A DNA stretch of 47,476 nt from Tannerellaceae bacterium (GCA_031264865.1 JAISDJ010000128.1:1-47476), one strand, 5' to 3'. Shown: positions 17,418 to 27,515, counted from the stretch's first letter. Notes: generated by a model not told the origin, from the letters alone. Translations and numbers: made by a program.

Positions 17418-17518
17418 AAAAAACTATATGATAAAGTGTAGCCTGTTTTGCAGATTCACTTCAGCCATACCACCATCTATATCAAGATAGAGGAGGCTCA
17501 TATCCGGATAACATTTCT
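17418..17518. repeat. Right 101-bp direct repeat (target duplication)
   Basis: This is the matching copy of 14402-14502, differing at two positions. It is the authentic 3' end of the activase gene, including its stop codon (17424-17426), and directly abuts the right IS end at 17417. The insertion therefore left the activase gene intact. Confidence 0.8.
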
Positions 17519-20500
17519 TTAGTCGTTTCTCAATGCCTTTAGCTACCACGTGATTGGCGATGCAACCAAACGGTTGGACGCAAACTACTCTTTTTACGCC
17601 ACTCCGGGAATAGGCAGCTACTTCGGCCGCTATCATCCAGCCTTCGCCGAACTGATTAGCCAAATCTAATATCTCCGAGGCATACCGAGCTTTTGCAAAA
17701 ACAGATTCGACAGGCTCATATAGGCGATAATGCTTCATCACATCTTCAATAGTCCGGATACGTTTATCCATAAATTTGAGAAACACCGGGCGTGAAAAAC
17801 GATATATCAACGACTCTTTGTTAACTCTATTCTTGATGTTTACTTCACTATTTACAAAGTATTGCATCAGAAAGTCGAGGATGGGAGGAGTAGACACTTC
17901 CATACCTTTATCACGCAACCATTCGGTGATGTGGGCTTGTCCGTAGTTATTATATTTTACAAAAATTTCTCCGACAAGCCCTATTTTTGTATAAGAGCGT
18001 TCGCATACTGGTAGCAGGTTGAAATCGGCCACTGCTTGTTCCATCAATTTCAGAATCATTTTACTACTGTTTTTACGTACAGCTTCTATGCCTCTTTCAA
18101 TATAGAAATCAAATAGTTTCCGGGTTTCTCCTTTTACTTTTTCTCTAACGATTGCAGAACTATACATCTTTTGTAATGCATCTGCATACAGAAGAGTATA
18201 TATCAACACATTCGCAAACTTAATAAGTGGTAATTTAAACGCTTTCTGCTCATTCTGGAATACTTCTCCCGTTGAAATAACCACTACGGGAATATATCCG
18301 AAACCGGCACTCTGAAGCCCCGACTTTATCTGGCTCAAGTAGTTCGTTGCACGACACTGTCCTCCTGTCTGCGTAATAGCAACAACACATTCATCCAAAT
18401 CATACTTGCCAGACTGTAATCCCGTTATAATATCCCCTAATATTAATGTGGAAGGGTAACAAACTTCATTATGTCCGTATTTCAAACCGGTATCTGCTGA
18501 TGCCTTTGATGTTTTGGGGAGATTAACCATTTTATATCCTACCAACTCTGCAATAACAGGGATAAAAGGTGATATAAAATCGGCAAACCAGGGGATCAGA
18601 ATAGTCTTTTCTTTATCTGCTTTTGTATAGTTTGCTTTATACCCTGAATAAGGTTTGTCTACTTTATTTTCAACAGGAGTCAAAGACTTCAATGATTCAA
18701 TCAACGAACGTAAACGTAAACGGATAGAACCAGAACCGGAAATTTCATCAATACGTAATACCGTATGATTTTTCCCGGCATGTTTCAGGATATCTCCTGT
18801 TTCATCCATGAAAAAGGAATCCGGTCCACAACCAAAAGAATTTAATTGGATCAACTGAACATTATGTGGCATCTTGGCTATCTCCATGGCCGATTGTACT
18901 ACTCTGTTAGGATACGACCATTGTGAAACAATCTTCAATCTACCAAATCCTTCACTCTCCGGCGTACGGAACACATCATCGGTAAATACATGTATTCCGA
19001 AGTCGGATAAAATCTGTCCCACTTTCTGATGAATCAAAGGGTCGGTATGATACGGACGGCCTGCCACGATAAATGCCCATTCCTTATTCAAGATAGCTTT
19101 GTCGAGCCGCTCTTTTTGTTCTTTTCTTAGTTTTTCCCGGACAGCAGATTTTTCTTTTATCGCTTTAATAAAAGCTTCTTCAAATAGATCTCTTGCTACG
19201 CCTAATCTTTTCAGATAGGTAAAACAAGCCTCTTTTAAAACATCCTCATTCGTAAAATTGATAACCGGTTTATCAAACGGTATTCCATATTTTTCTTCCG
19301 GATCAATAGAGCTGCGAATAACGTCGGGATATCCGCTTACCACCGGACAATTGAAAGAATTGGATGATTTCTTAAATTCTTTCTCTTCTTTCGTAATCAT
19401 CGGATAAAAGATACGGTCTACTTTCTTGTCAATCAGCGCCAATATATGCCCATGAACTAATTTAGCAGGAAAACAGATATTATCAGACATCACACCTCCT
19501 ACTCCTCTCTGATAAAGCGGGAAGGTTGATTCGGGAGATAACGCCACATCAAAGCCGCAATTTGTCAGCAGTGTATGCCAGAAAGGGTAATTCTCAAACA
19601 TATTTAATACACGTGGAATACCTATTGTTTTCCCGGTTATTCGTTTCATGTCCTTGTTTCTGTCAAACAATAAATGATTCTTCCACTCAAAGGCATTATA
19701 TCCTTTTATCGGTGCGAATCGTTTATTATAAAATACTTTTTCGCACTTATTTCCTGCATAACAAACATTCCCGTTCTTAAATATAAACCGGAGAACCGAG
19801 CATTTATTCGTACAACCTTTACAGTATAATTCTTTTGTTTCGATAGAATTTATATCCGGCAAATCTTCCCGTCCGGCAAAACTCACTATTTTCTCGCCAT
19901 CGTTCCACCTTTTACGAGCATATAAAGCTGCGCCAAAAGCTCCCATCAGTTCTGGACAGTCTGTAGAACCGACAGATTTTCCGGAAAGTAATTCCAATGC
20001 CCGATACACGGCGTCGTTCCTGAAAGTTCCCCCTTGCACAACGATATGATTGCCCAACTGATTCAGATTTGACATTTTAAGTACTTTAAACAAACAATTT
20101 TTCATCACAGAATAGGCCAATCCGGCAGCTATATTACCTAATCCGGCATTCTCGCGAAGCGACTGCTTCACCTTCGAGTTCATAAATACCGTACACCGCG
20201 AACCTAAATCGGAAGGTTCTTCAGACAAACAGGCCACTCGTGTAAACGCCTCCATACTCATATTCATCGTCGAGGCAAAATTCTGCAAAAAGGATCCACA
20301 GCCGGAAGAACAGGCTTCATTTATTTCTATAGCAGAAATCACACCTTTATTTATAAAAATTGATTTCATATCCTGCCCGCCAACATCCAGTACGAAAGAC
20401 ACATTCGGATCTATGTACTGAGCTCCCGAAAGATGAGCCATTGTTTCTACAATACCATATGGCATGCTGAGGGCCGATTTAATTAAATCTTCGCCATATC

Positions 20501-21665
20501 CCGTAGCGGCAGATGAAAGAATATGTACGATTACCCCTTTTTCATCTGCTTCCTTATAAAACTGTTTTAGCCCTTCTACAACTTTTTTTAATGGATTGCC
20601 TTCATTTTTCTCATAAAAGTTATATACAAGATGTGCTTCTTCATCCATTAGCAGGATTTTTGTTGTCGTAGAACCGGAATCTATTCCCAAAAAACAATTA
20701 ATTTCCTTTCTTGTTCCTAAAGGTTCTTTCTTCAAATAAGTAATCTTCCTACTCTGTTTCCAATCTGTATAGGCTTTTTCGTTTTCGAATAATGCGGGAA
20801 GCGTTTCTTTCCTCTCATTGATTTTATCCTTCAGTCTTTCGATCAGATCCTGCAAATTACAACTATTACTTTGTTCTTCTTTATGTAATGCTGCTCCCCA
20901 TGCCGGAAAATACGCGCTGTTATCGGGTAAGAACAAATCATTCTCATTCACCTTTACGATCTCTTTAAACGCGTTGCGTAAAGCCGGAATAAATGTTAGC
21001 GGGCCTCCAATGCAAAGTATCTTTGGTGTTATCTCTATCCCTCTTGCCAAAGAAGTAATACTTTGCAATGCTACTGTATGCAGAATCGACATGGCAATAT
21101 CAGAACGGGGAATATTCCGACTTATAAGATTTTGAACATCCGTTTTGGCAAAGACCCCGCAACGGGAAGCCACTGGATAGATCGTTTCATAAGTTAATGC
21201 CTCCTGTCCCAATTCCTCCACTGATATATTCATTAAATCCGCCATTTGGTCTATAAAAGCGCCCGTACCTCCGGCACAACTGCCATTCATACGTATATCA
21301 GGTTGCCTTCCTGGTTGGAAAAATACCATTTTGGCATCCTCTCCGCCTAAATCAATGAGTGTATGAGTCTCCGAATAAATAGTTTCTGTTACTTCTATCG
21401 AAGCTACTACTTCCTGAACGAAAGGTACCCCTGTCCGTTCGGATATACCCATCCCTGCCGAACCGGTTATATGAATCGTAAAATCTGTTCCCGGAAATTC
21501 CCTGATAATAGAATTTAGTTCCTCGACAAATACATTGTTTATATTTGCTTTGTGCCGTTTATATACTTTATAAACAACTTTATTTTCAGAATTTAAAATA
21601 ATAATTTTTAAAGTAGTGGAGCCTACATCAACTCCTATCCTACTAATACTCTTTTTAGCTTTCAT
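17424..21665 (-). CDS. Large 2-hydroxyacyl-CoA dehydratase activase-type protein
   Basis: 1413 residues from the start used here. Two BcrAD/BadFG (HgdC-type) ATPase modules lie in tandem. The first (about 5-290) has IGVDVGSTTLKI, GGEDAKM and cysteine loops SCAGGTGAF and SRCGVFAK; the second (about 325-600) has GIDSGSTTTKI, GGQDMKS, ACSSGCGSF and SRCTVF. The paired cysteines suit a [4Fe-4S] cluster at a dimer face. Then come a cysteine-rich linker (YCKGCTNKC) and a C-terminal DUF2229/HgdB-like part (FGCGPDSFFMDE, TQTGGQCRATNYLSQI). Such proteins couple ATP hydrolysis to electron transfer onto dehydratases; the substrate is unknown. The frame opens at 21689, but ATG 21665 is preceded by a clear ribosome site (GGAGGAG, 21672-21678), and the upstream ATG lies inside an operator palindrome. 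Confidence 0.9.
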   Translation of the reverse strand: MKAKKSISRIGVDVGSTTLKIIILNSENKVVYKVYKRHKANINNVFVEELNSIIREFPGTDFTIHITGSAGMGISERTGVPFVQEVVASIEVTETIYSETHTLIDLGGEDAKMVFFQPGRQPDIRMNGSCAGGTGAFIDQMADLMNISVEELGQEALTYETIYPVASRCGVFAKTDVQNLISRNIPRSDIAMSILHTVALQSITSLARGIEITPKILCIGGPLTFIPALRNAFKEIVKVNENDLFLPDNSAYFPAWGAALHKEEQSNSCNLQDLIERLKDKINERKETLPALFENEKAYTDWKQSRKITYLKKEPLGTRKEINCFLGIDSGSTTTKILLMDEEAHLVYNFYEKNEGNPLKKVVEGLKQFYKEADEKGVIVHILSSAATGYGEDLIKSALSMPYGIVETMAHLSGAQYIDPNVSFVLDVGGQDMKSIFINKGVISAIEINEACSSGCGSFLQNFASTMNMSMEAFTRVACLSEEPSDLGSRCTVFMNSKVKQSLRENAGLGNIAAGLAYSVMKNCLFKVLKMSNLNQLGNHIVVQGGTFRNDAVYRALELLSGKSVGSTDCPELMGAFGAALYARKRWNDGEKIVSFAGREDLPDINSIETKELYCKGCTNKCSVLRFIFKNGNVCYAGNKCEKVFYNKRFAPIKGYNAFEWKNHLLFDRNKDMKRITGKTIGIPRVLNMFENYPFWHTLLTNCGFDVALSPESTFPLYQRGVGGVMSDNICFPAKLVHGHILALIDKKVDRIFYPMITKEEKEFKKSSNSFNCPVVSGYPDVIRSSIDPEEKYGIPFDKPVINFTNEDVLKEACFTYLKRLGVARDLFEEAFIKAIKEKSAVREKLRKEQKERLDKAILNKEWAFIVAGRPYHTDPLIHQKVGQILSDFGIHVFTDDVFRTPESEGFGRLKIVSQWSYPNRVVQSAMEIAKMPHNVQLIQLNSFGCGPDSFFMDETGDILKHAGKNHTVLRIDEISGSGSIRLRLRSLIESLKSLTPVENKVDKPYSGYKANYTKADKEKTILIPWFADFISPFIPVIAELVGYKMVNLPKTSKASADTGLKYGHNEVCYPSTLILGDIITGLQSGKYDLDECVVAITQTGGQCRATNYLSQIKSGLQSAGFGYIPVVVISTGEVFQNEQKAFKLPLIKFANVLIYTLLYADALQKMYSSAIVREKVKGETRKLFDFYIERGIEAVRKNSSKMILKLMEQAVADFNLLPVCERSYTKIGLVGEIFVKYNNYGQAHITEWLRDKGMEVSTPPILDFLMQYFVNSEVNIKNRVNKESLIYRFSRPVFLKFMDKRIRTIEDVMKHYRLYEPVESVFAKARYASEILDLANQFGEGWMIAAEVAAYSRSGVKRVVCVQPFGCIANHVVAKGIEKRLKKCYPDMSLLYLDIDGGMAEVNLQNRLHFII

Positions 21666-21680
21666 GACAGACTCCTCCAC

Positions 21681-21698
21681 ATTAAACATTTGTTTAAT
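21681..21698. promoter_or_regulatory. TetR operator-like palindrome before the activase gene
   Basis: Arms ATTAAACA and TGTTTAAT flank a 2-bp centre. The same half-sites TAAACA/TGTTTA recur at 22350-22363 upstream of the tetR gene. The site lies just ahead of the activase ribosome site, in the 54-bp gap after tetR, so a bound repressor could block the downstream gene separately. Confidence 0.6.
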
Positions 21699-21719
21699 AT
21701 AAAAGCAAAAAAAAATGAA

Positions 21720-22331
21720 TTACTTCTTTAATGCATTAATTACAAACTGTATAACATATTTTTTATGGTTTACAATCATTTCGGAATATTCCCTTTGAGA
21801 CACCTTCGCTACATTGGAACCTAAATTTTTAAATATAAAGGGAAACACGCAAAGTGAAAGTATATTCAGCAAGAAATCAATAGGAGGCGTTTCTTTAATT
21901 ACTCCTTTCTTTTCTTCTTCTTTTATACGTTTCGACATTTGTAAGAAAACGCCATGCGGGTCCTTTTCCCTCATCCTCTCCGACAATCGTTCCGGATTTT
22001 GATTTATTTCATTCAGAATAAAAATCGGAATTTGAGGATATTCCATCAACATTTCATAATAGGAGTCGATAACCGTCTCTATTAATTCAAAAAAAGGTAA
22101 ATCGGAACTTAATGTAGAAAATATTTTTTTCTGAAGACGGTTAAATGCCTCTTCAAAAATGATTTCAAACAAGTTATATTTGGAATGAAAATAATAATTG
22201 ACCATCGCCACATTTGTTTCCGAAGCAGCGGCAATGTCTCGTACGCTGGTACCTTTGTAGCCATTCTTAATAAATAGCTCACGCGCTACATCCAATATAC
22301 GCTCTCTTACTTCCGATACAGGCTGTTTCAT
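21720..22331 (-). CDS. TetR/AcrR-family transcriptional regulator
   Basis: 203 residues. The N-terminal TetR helix-turn-helix is clear (about 8-55: RERILDVARELFIKNGYKGTSVRDIAAASETNVAMVNYYFHSKYNLFE). The rest is a helical ligand domain of usual length with no specific signature, but it ends hydrophobic and helical as in regulators of fatty-acid or CoA-ester genes. It precedes the activase gene on the same strand by 54 bp. Palindromes with the same half-site lie upstream of both genes, so I infer autoregulation and control of the activase. The ligand is unknown; an acyl-CoA would be fitting. Confidence 0.9.
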   Translation of the reverse strand: MKQPVSEVRERILDVARELFIKNGYKGTSVRDIAAASETNVAMVNYYFHSKYNLFEIIFEEAFNRLQKKIFSTLSSDLPFFELIETVIDSYYEMLMEYPQIPIFILNEINQNPERLSERMREKDPHGVFLQMSKRIKEEEKKGVIKETPPIDFLLNILSLCVFPFIFKNLGSNVAKVSQREYSEMIVNHKKYVIQFVINALKK

Positions 22332-22363
22332 ACGTTTAAACGTTTGTTCTAAACAATTGTTTA
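22332..22363. promoter_or_regulatory. TetR operator-like palindromes upstream of tetR
   Basis: TAAACAATTGTTTA (22350-22363) is a perfect 14-bp palindrome sharing half-sites with 21681-21698. A second perfect 12-bp palindrome, ACGTTTAAACGT, lies at 22332-22343, directly before the tetR start. Both sit where the tetR promoter must be. Confidence 0.6.
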
Positions 22364-22478
22364 ATTACTATTCTCTGCAAAGGAAAGAAGAATATTTCAA
22401 TAACAAAACAATTGAGGAAGAAATATACAGCCTAGTCCACAACAATTCTTTCGAACATTTGCCAAATCAATTTTAGAC

Positions 22479-22566
22479 GATCACATAGGTGAACGGAGTC
22501 GTTCACAAGTGTGATCGGGATCATTCACGTAGGTAGTCGGGGTCGTTCACGTATGTGATCGGTTAA
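22479..22566. repeat. 22-bp-period intergenic array C (4 units)
   Basis: Four 22-bp units start at 22479, 22501, 22523 and 22545, built on GTTCACGTANGTGATCGG-like cores. The first unit is in inverted sense to the last: GATCACATAGGTGAAC (22479-22494) pairs with 22545-22560 at 15 of 16 positions. The array sits between the divergent tetR and clpC genes. The unit sequence is unrelated to arrays at 342-429 and 41103-41212, but period, copy number and inverted outer units are the same. Confidence 0.75.
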
Positions 22567-22724
22567 AAATAAGGTAAACCAAACAATAAATAATCATAGA
22601 TATTCAATTAAAACGATGCGTATACGTTACGGTTTCTATGACATCCGGTTCTTCTCTTTTCAGTATGTTTTAGAATGTATTCAACATTGGCACAGATTTT
22701 GATGTTATATAATCGAAAGATTAT

Positions 22725-22732
22725 TAACTTTG
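22725..22732 (+). promoter_or_regulatory. -7 box of clpC
   Basis: TAACTTTG matches the Bacteroidetes consensus TAnnTTTG and would start a short leader of about 15 nt before ATG 22755. A TTTTG at 22697-22701 lies slightly farther upstream than the usual -33 spacing. Confidence 0.55.
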
Positions 22733-22754
22733 CTAAGAAGCATTATATAACAAG

Positions 22755-25304
22755 ATGAAAAATAATTATTCAAAAAAACTCATTGAAGTGATTACCTATA
22801 GCCGGGAAGAAGCTGCAAGGCTTCAGAATGGTTATATTGGCCCCGAACATTTTATGTTGGGTATCATTCGTGACGGTGAAAGCAAAGCCATAGAAATATT
22901 GCATGAATTAAATGCCGACATTTATGATATAAAGAAAAAAATTGAACAGGATATCCGTACTTCCTTTGAAATAGAAGAAGTTCCCGAAAATAATATCGCC
23001 ATCAGTAAAACCTCCGAACGGGTTTTACGTATGAGTATGCTTGAAGCGCGTTTGTTTAAAAGTGAACAGACGAATACCGAACATTTACTTTTGGCTATTT
23101 TGAAAGAAGAAATTAACATCGCTGCAAAAGTATTAGACGACGCAGGTATAACCTATCGCGCAGTGTATAAAAGTTTGGTAAATAGTACAGGTATGGAAGA
23201 TATGGATGATTTTGAAGAAATAGATGAATTAAGTGACGGATTTACAGATGATGATGACGAAGAAGATGACGATGGTTTTTCAACCAGAAAAGAATCATCC
23301 CGTTCATCAAGCACGGCACAACCTAAATCACCGAACGATACACCAGTATTGGACAACTTTGGTACAGATATAACACGTGCAGCATCTGAAAACCGTTTGG
23401 ATCCAATTATAGGCCGCGGAAAAGAAATTGAGCGTCTGGCACAGATTCTAAGTCGTCGAAAGAAAAATAATCCGGTATTAATTGGCGAACCGGGCGTTGG
23501 TAAATCAGCTATTGTAGAAGGTTTAGCCTTACGGATTATACAGCGCAAAATATCACGTATCTTATTTGATAAACGTGTTATAAGCCTTGATATGGCATCT
23601 CTTGTTGCCGGTACAAAGTATCGCGGACAATTTGAAGAACGTATCAAAGCGATATTGAACGAATTATCAAAGAATCCGAATATTATCCTGTTCATTGATG
23701 AAATACACACAATAGTAGGAGCCGGTTCTGCTTCAGGTTCAATGGATGCGGCTAATATGCTAAAGCCAGCTTTGGCGCGTGGTGAAATACAATGTATCGG
23801 CGCCACCACATTGGATGAATTTCGTAAAAATATTGAGAAAGACGGAGCATTGGAACGCCGTTTTCAAAAAGTAATCGTAGACCCGACAACCGCCGAAGAA
23901 ACATTACAGATTCTGCAAAATATCAAACCGCGTTATGAAGAACATCATAATGTGATTTATACGGATGAGGCATTAAAAGCTTGTGTAAACCTCACCGAAC
24001 GATATATCAGTGACCGTAATTTCCCGGATAAAGCAATAGATGCTCTGGATGAAGCCGGCTCGCGCGTACATATATCTAATATAATCGTACCAAAGAGTAT
24101 TGAAGAATTAGAAGCTAAAATAGAAGATACTAAAACGGAAAAGATTGCAGCCGTAAAATCTCAAAACTTTGAACTGGCTGCCAGTTTCCGCGATAAAGAG
24201 CGTCAATACCTGTTGCAGTTGGAAGCAGCCAAATCAAAATGGGAACAGGAACTGCAAGAACATCGCGAAACGGTTGACGAAGAAAAGGTAGCCGAAGTGG
24301 TTGCCATGATGTCAGGCGTACCTGTTCAGCGAATTGCAACGGCTGAGAACATCAAGCTTCTCGAAATGGGAGAAATACTAAAACGTAAGGTTGTCGGCCA
24401 GGACGAAGCTGTTTCTAAAATCGTAAAAGCAATACAACGTAACAGGGTAGGATTAAAAGATCCGAACAAACCCATCGGAACATTTATGTTTTTAGGCCCG
24501 ACAGGTGTTGGTAAAACACATCTTGCCAAGAAGTTGGCCGAATATTTATTTGATTCTCCGGATGCTTTGATACGTATCGATATGAGCGAGTATCTGGAAA
24601 AGTTTGCCGTTTCCCGTTTGATAGGTGCACCTCCCGGATATGTAGGTTATGAAGAAGGTGGACAATTAACAGAAAAAGTGCGTCGGAAACCATACTCTGT
24701 TATTTTATTAGATGAGATTGAAAAGGCACACCCGGACGTATTTAATATTTTGTTGCAAGTACTGGATGAGGGCCGTTTGACTGACAGTTTAGGCAGACGT
24801 ATCGATTTTAAAAACACAATTCTGATATTGACCTCTAATATTGGTACCCGTCAGTTAAAAGATTTTGGTCGTGGAGTAGGATTTAATACAAAAGGGCCGG
24901 ATGAAACCGACAAGGATTTTTCTCGTGGTGTTATTCAAAAAGCATTAAATAAAGCATTTGCACCTGAATTTCTAAACCGTATAGACGACATTATTATGTT
25001 TGACCAATTAGATAAAGACGCCATTCACAAGATTATCGATATTGAATTGGAAGGCTTATATGATCGTATTCGGAAATTAGGTTATTCGCTCATACTTACA
25101 GAAGAAGCGAAAGATTTCATTGCCACAAAAGGATATGACGTACAGTTTGGCGCTCGTCCGCTGAAACGTGCCATTCAAAAATATCTGGAAGATGAAATGG
25201 CAGAAATGATAATCAAAGCCTCCGTAAGCGAAGGAGATACAATACGTGTTGAATTTGATAAAGAAGGGCAAAAACTTACCACGGAAGTAAGAAAGAAAGA
25301 ATAA
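22755..25304 (+). CDS. clpC: ATP-dependent Clp protease ATP-binding subunit ClpC
   Basis: 849 residues. A Clp N-domain with two repeats (about 1-145) is followed by a very acidic linker (about 150-175, rich in D and E). AAA domain 1 has Walker A GEPGVGKS (Lys250) and Walker B LFIDEIH. A UVR-type coiled middle segment (about 425-460) follows, then AAA domain 2 with Walker A GPTGVGKT (Lys587) and Walker B ILLDEIE, a VGF tripeptide in the ClpP-docking loop, and a D2-small domain. It unfolds damaged or tagged proteins and feeds them to ClpP, which is not in this window. The short middle domain separates it from the disaggregase ClpB. It is transcribed alone; a hairpin terminator follows. Confidence 0.95.
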   Translation: MKNNYSKKLIEVITYSREEAARLQNGYIGPEHFMLGIIRDGESKAIEILHELNADIYDIKKKIEQDIRTSFEIEEVPENNIAISKTSERVLRMSMLEARLFKSEQTNTEHLLLAILKEEINIAAKVLDDAGITYRAVYKSLVNSTGMEDMDDFEEIDELSDGFTDDDDEEDDDGFSTRKESSRSSSTAQPKSPNDTPVLDNFGTDITRAASENRLDPIIGRGKEIERLAQILSRRKKNNPVLIGEPGVGKSAIVEGLALRIIQRKISRILFDKRVISLDMASLVAGTKYRGQFEERIKAILNELSKNPNIILFIDEIHTIVGAGSASGSMDAANMLKPALARGEIQCIGATTLDEFRKNIEKDGALERRFQKVIVDPTTAEETLQILQNIKPRYEEHHNVIYTDEALKACVNLTERYISDRNFPDKAIDALDEAGSRVHISNIIVPKSIEELEAKIEDTKTEKIAAVKSQNFELAASFRDKERQYLLQLEAAKSKWEQELQEHRETVDEEKVAEVVAMMSGVPVQRIATAENIKLLEMGEILKRKVVGQDEAVSKIVKAIQRNRVGLKDPNKPIGTFMFLGPTGVGKTHLAKKLAEYLFDSPDALIRIDMSEYLEKFAVSRLIGAPPGYVGYEEGGQLTEKVRRKPYSVILLDEIEKAHPDVFNILLQVLDEGRLTDSLGRRIDFKNTILILTSNIGTRQLKDFGRGVGFNTKGPDETDKDFSRGVIQKALNKAFAPEFLNRIDDIIMFDQLDKDAIHKIIDIELEGLYDRIRKLGYSLILTEEAKDFIATKGYDVQFGARPLKRAIQKYLEDEMAEMIIKASVSEGDTIRVEFDKEGQKLTTEVRKKE

Positions 25305-25322
25305 ATCAAAATAAAAAACCTG

Positions 25323-25358
25323 AAAAAATGTCAGATACAATTATCCGGCATTTTTTTT
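25323..25358 (+). terminator. Rho-independent terminator of clpC
   Basis: Stem 25323-25337 pairs with about 25342-25356 (AAAAAATGTC against GGCATTTTTT, with one wobble and one mismatch) and ends in eight T. It lies 18 bp after the clpC stop. Confidence 0.75.
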
Positions 25359-25400
25359 GTAAACCTATAGGCAAATTAATAATACAATAGCTGAAAATAT

Positions 25401-27458
25401 ATGGCAAAACAAGGAAACATTGGGGTAACAAGTGAGAATATATTCCCCATTATTAAGAAATTTTTATATAGCGATCATGAAATATTTCTTCGTGAAATAG
25501 TATCTAACGCTATCGATGCTACTCAAAAATTAAAAACCTTGTCTTCAGTAGGTGAATTCAAGGGTGAGTTAGGTGACCAAACAATCCATGTAAAGATTGA
25601 TGAAAAAGCCGGTACAATTACTGTTAGCGACCGGGGTATTGGTATGACTGCCGAGGAAATAGACAAATACATCAATCAAATAGCTTTTTCCGGAGCTGAA
25701 GAATTTGTTGAAAAATACAAAAATGATGCTGCCGCTATTATCGGACATTTTGGCTTGGGTTTCTACTCTACTTTCATGGTTTCAAAAAAAGTAGAAATCA
25801 TAACTAAATCGTATAAAGAAGGATCCGTTCCAATGAGATGGAGTTGTGAGGGAAATCCTGAGTATATATTAGAAGAAACAACAAAAGAAGATATCGGCAC
25901 AGATATTATTTTATATATCGACGATGAAAATAAAGATTTCTTGAATAAAGACAAGATAAGCGGATTATTGAAAAAATATTGCCGTTTCTTACCTATACCT
26001 ATTGCTTTTGGTAAAAAACAGGAATGGAAAGATGGCAAATATGTTGATACGGATGAAGATAATATAATTAACGACACCAAACCGGCATGGGTACGTAAAC
26101 CTTCCGAACTTACAGACGAAGATTACAAAAAATTCTATCAGGAGTTATATCCAATGAGTGAAGATCCATTGTTTTGGATACATTTGAATGTGGATTATCC
26201 GTTTAATCTCACAGGTATACTCTATTTTCCCCGTATTAAGAATAACATTGATCTGAATCGGAATAAAATACAATTATATTCTAATCAGGTATTTGTAACA
26301 GATTCGGTAGAAGGAATTGTTCCTGAATTTTTAACTTTATTACATGGCGTTTTAGATTCGCCCGATATTCCTCTTAATGTCTCTCGTTCATATTTACAAA
26401 GTGATCAGAATGTAAAGAAAATATCAAACCATATTACCAAGAAAGTAGCTGACCGCTTGGAAGAAATATTTAAGAATGACCGCCCACAGTTTGAAGAAAA
26501 ATGGGATAACCTTAAGTTATTCATCCAATATGGTATGTTAACAGACGAAAAGTTCTATGAACGCGCCGCTAAATTTGCCCTTTTAAAAGATGTCGACGGT
26601 AACTATTATACCTTTGATGAATATAAAACATTAGTTAAAGAAAATCAAACAGATAAAGATGGTAATTTAATTTATCTATATACGAATAGCACCGAAGAAC
26701 AATACAGTTATATCCATGCTGCTAAAGATAAAGGATATAATGTCTTGGTGATGGACGGACAATTAGACGTACATATTGTAGGGCAACTAGAACAAAAATT
26801 TGAAAAGACACAATTTGTTCGGGTAGATAGTGATACAACCGATAATATCATTCGTAAATCGGATACCGATAAAGTAACGCTTGAAGAAAATAAAAAAAGC
26901 GCTTTACAAGAAGTATTCAAAAGTCAGGTTCCCAAGATTGAAAAAGTCGAATTTTATGTCACTTTCGAAGCATTAGGCGCCAATGCTAATCCTGTTATGC
27001 TTACTCAAAGTGAATACATGAGGCGTATGCGGGAAATGTCGGCTATGCAACCGGGCATGTCGTTTTATGGAGAAATGCCCGACAGTTATAATTTAGTCCT
27101 TAATACAGATCATGATCTTGTTAAAAAAGTATTGGCAGATGAAGAACAAGCTTGCGCCGACATATTGGCTCCGATAGATGCTGACATTAAAGGTTGGGAA
27201 GCAAGACAATCCGACCTGCAAGAAAAACAAAACAAGAAAAAAGAAGAAGAAATTACTTCCGAGGAAAAAGAAGATCTGGCCAATACAGATAAGAAACTTG
27301 ATGAACTACGTGAGCAACGTAAAAAGATTCTATCGGAGTATGCTTCTAGCAATAACCTGGTTCACGAATTAATTGATTTGGCTTTATTAAGCAACGGTAT
27401 GCTGAAAGGCGAACCTTTAAGCCGTTTTATTAAACGAAGTATTCAAATGATCGGTTAA
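25401..27458 (+). CDS. htpG: Molecular chaperone HtpG (bacterial Hsp90)
   Basis: 685 residues. The GHKL ATPase domain is at the N-terminus (EIFLREIVSNAIDATQKL with the Mg-binding Asn, DRGIGMTAEEI, and the lid region IGHFGLGFYSTFMVS). The middle domain follows (FPRIKNNIDLNRNKIQLYSNQVFV), then the dimerisation domain. The segment around residues 590-640 carries a charged insert rich in K and E (KQNKKKEEEITSEEKED), as in other Bacteroidales HtpG. It assists folding and remodelling of client proteins in the cytosol. It lies 96 bp after clpC behind a terminator, so it has its own promoter, which I cannot place with confidence. Confidence 0.95.
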   Translation: MAKQGNIGVTSENIFPIIKKFLYSDHEIFLREIVSNAIDATQKLKTLSSVGEFKGELGDQTIHVKIDEKAGTITVSDRGIGMTAEEIDKYINQIAFSGAEEFVEKYKNDAAAIIGHFGLGFYSTFMVSKKVEIITKSYKEGSVPMRWSCEGNPEYILEETTKEDIGTDIILYIDDENKDFLNKDKISGLLKKYCRFLPIPIAFGKKQEWKDGKYVDTDEDNIINDTKPAWVRKPSELTDEDYKKFYQELYPMSEDPLFWIHLNVDYPFNLTGILYFPRIKNNIDLNRNKIQLYSNQVFVTDSVEGIVPEFLTLLHGVLDSPDIPLNVSRSYLQSDQNVKKISNHITKKVADRLEEIFKNDRPQFEEKWDNLKLFIQYGMLTDEKFYERAAKFALLKDVDGNYYTFDEYKTLVKENQTDKDGNLIYLYTNSTEEQYSYIHAAKDKGYNVLVMDGQLDVHIVGQLEQKFEKTQFVRVDSDTTDNIIRKSDTDKVTLEENKKSALQEVFKSQVPKIEKVEFYVTFEALGANANPVMLTQSEYMRRMREMSAMQPGMSFYGEMPDSYNLVLNTDHDLVKKVLADEEQACADILAPIDADIKGWEARQSDLQEKQNKKKEEEITSEEKEDLANTDKKLDELREQRKKILSEYASSNNLVHELIDLALLSNGMLKGEPLSRFIKRSIQMIG

Positions 27459-27515
27459 TTCGTTGCTAATATGCACTAAAATAGTTTATTTTGCGTTTAA
27501 ATTAAAAGAACGCAT

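Noticed and set aside
17418-17518. 101-bp repeat as an integrase attachment site
   Set aside because: No integrase gene or remnant is present, the repeat abuts IS ends exactly, and the IS1634 group is known for long duplications; the IS explanation is simpler.
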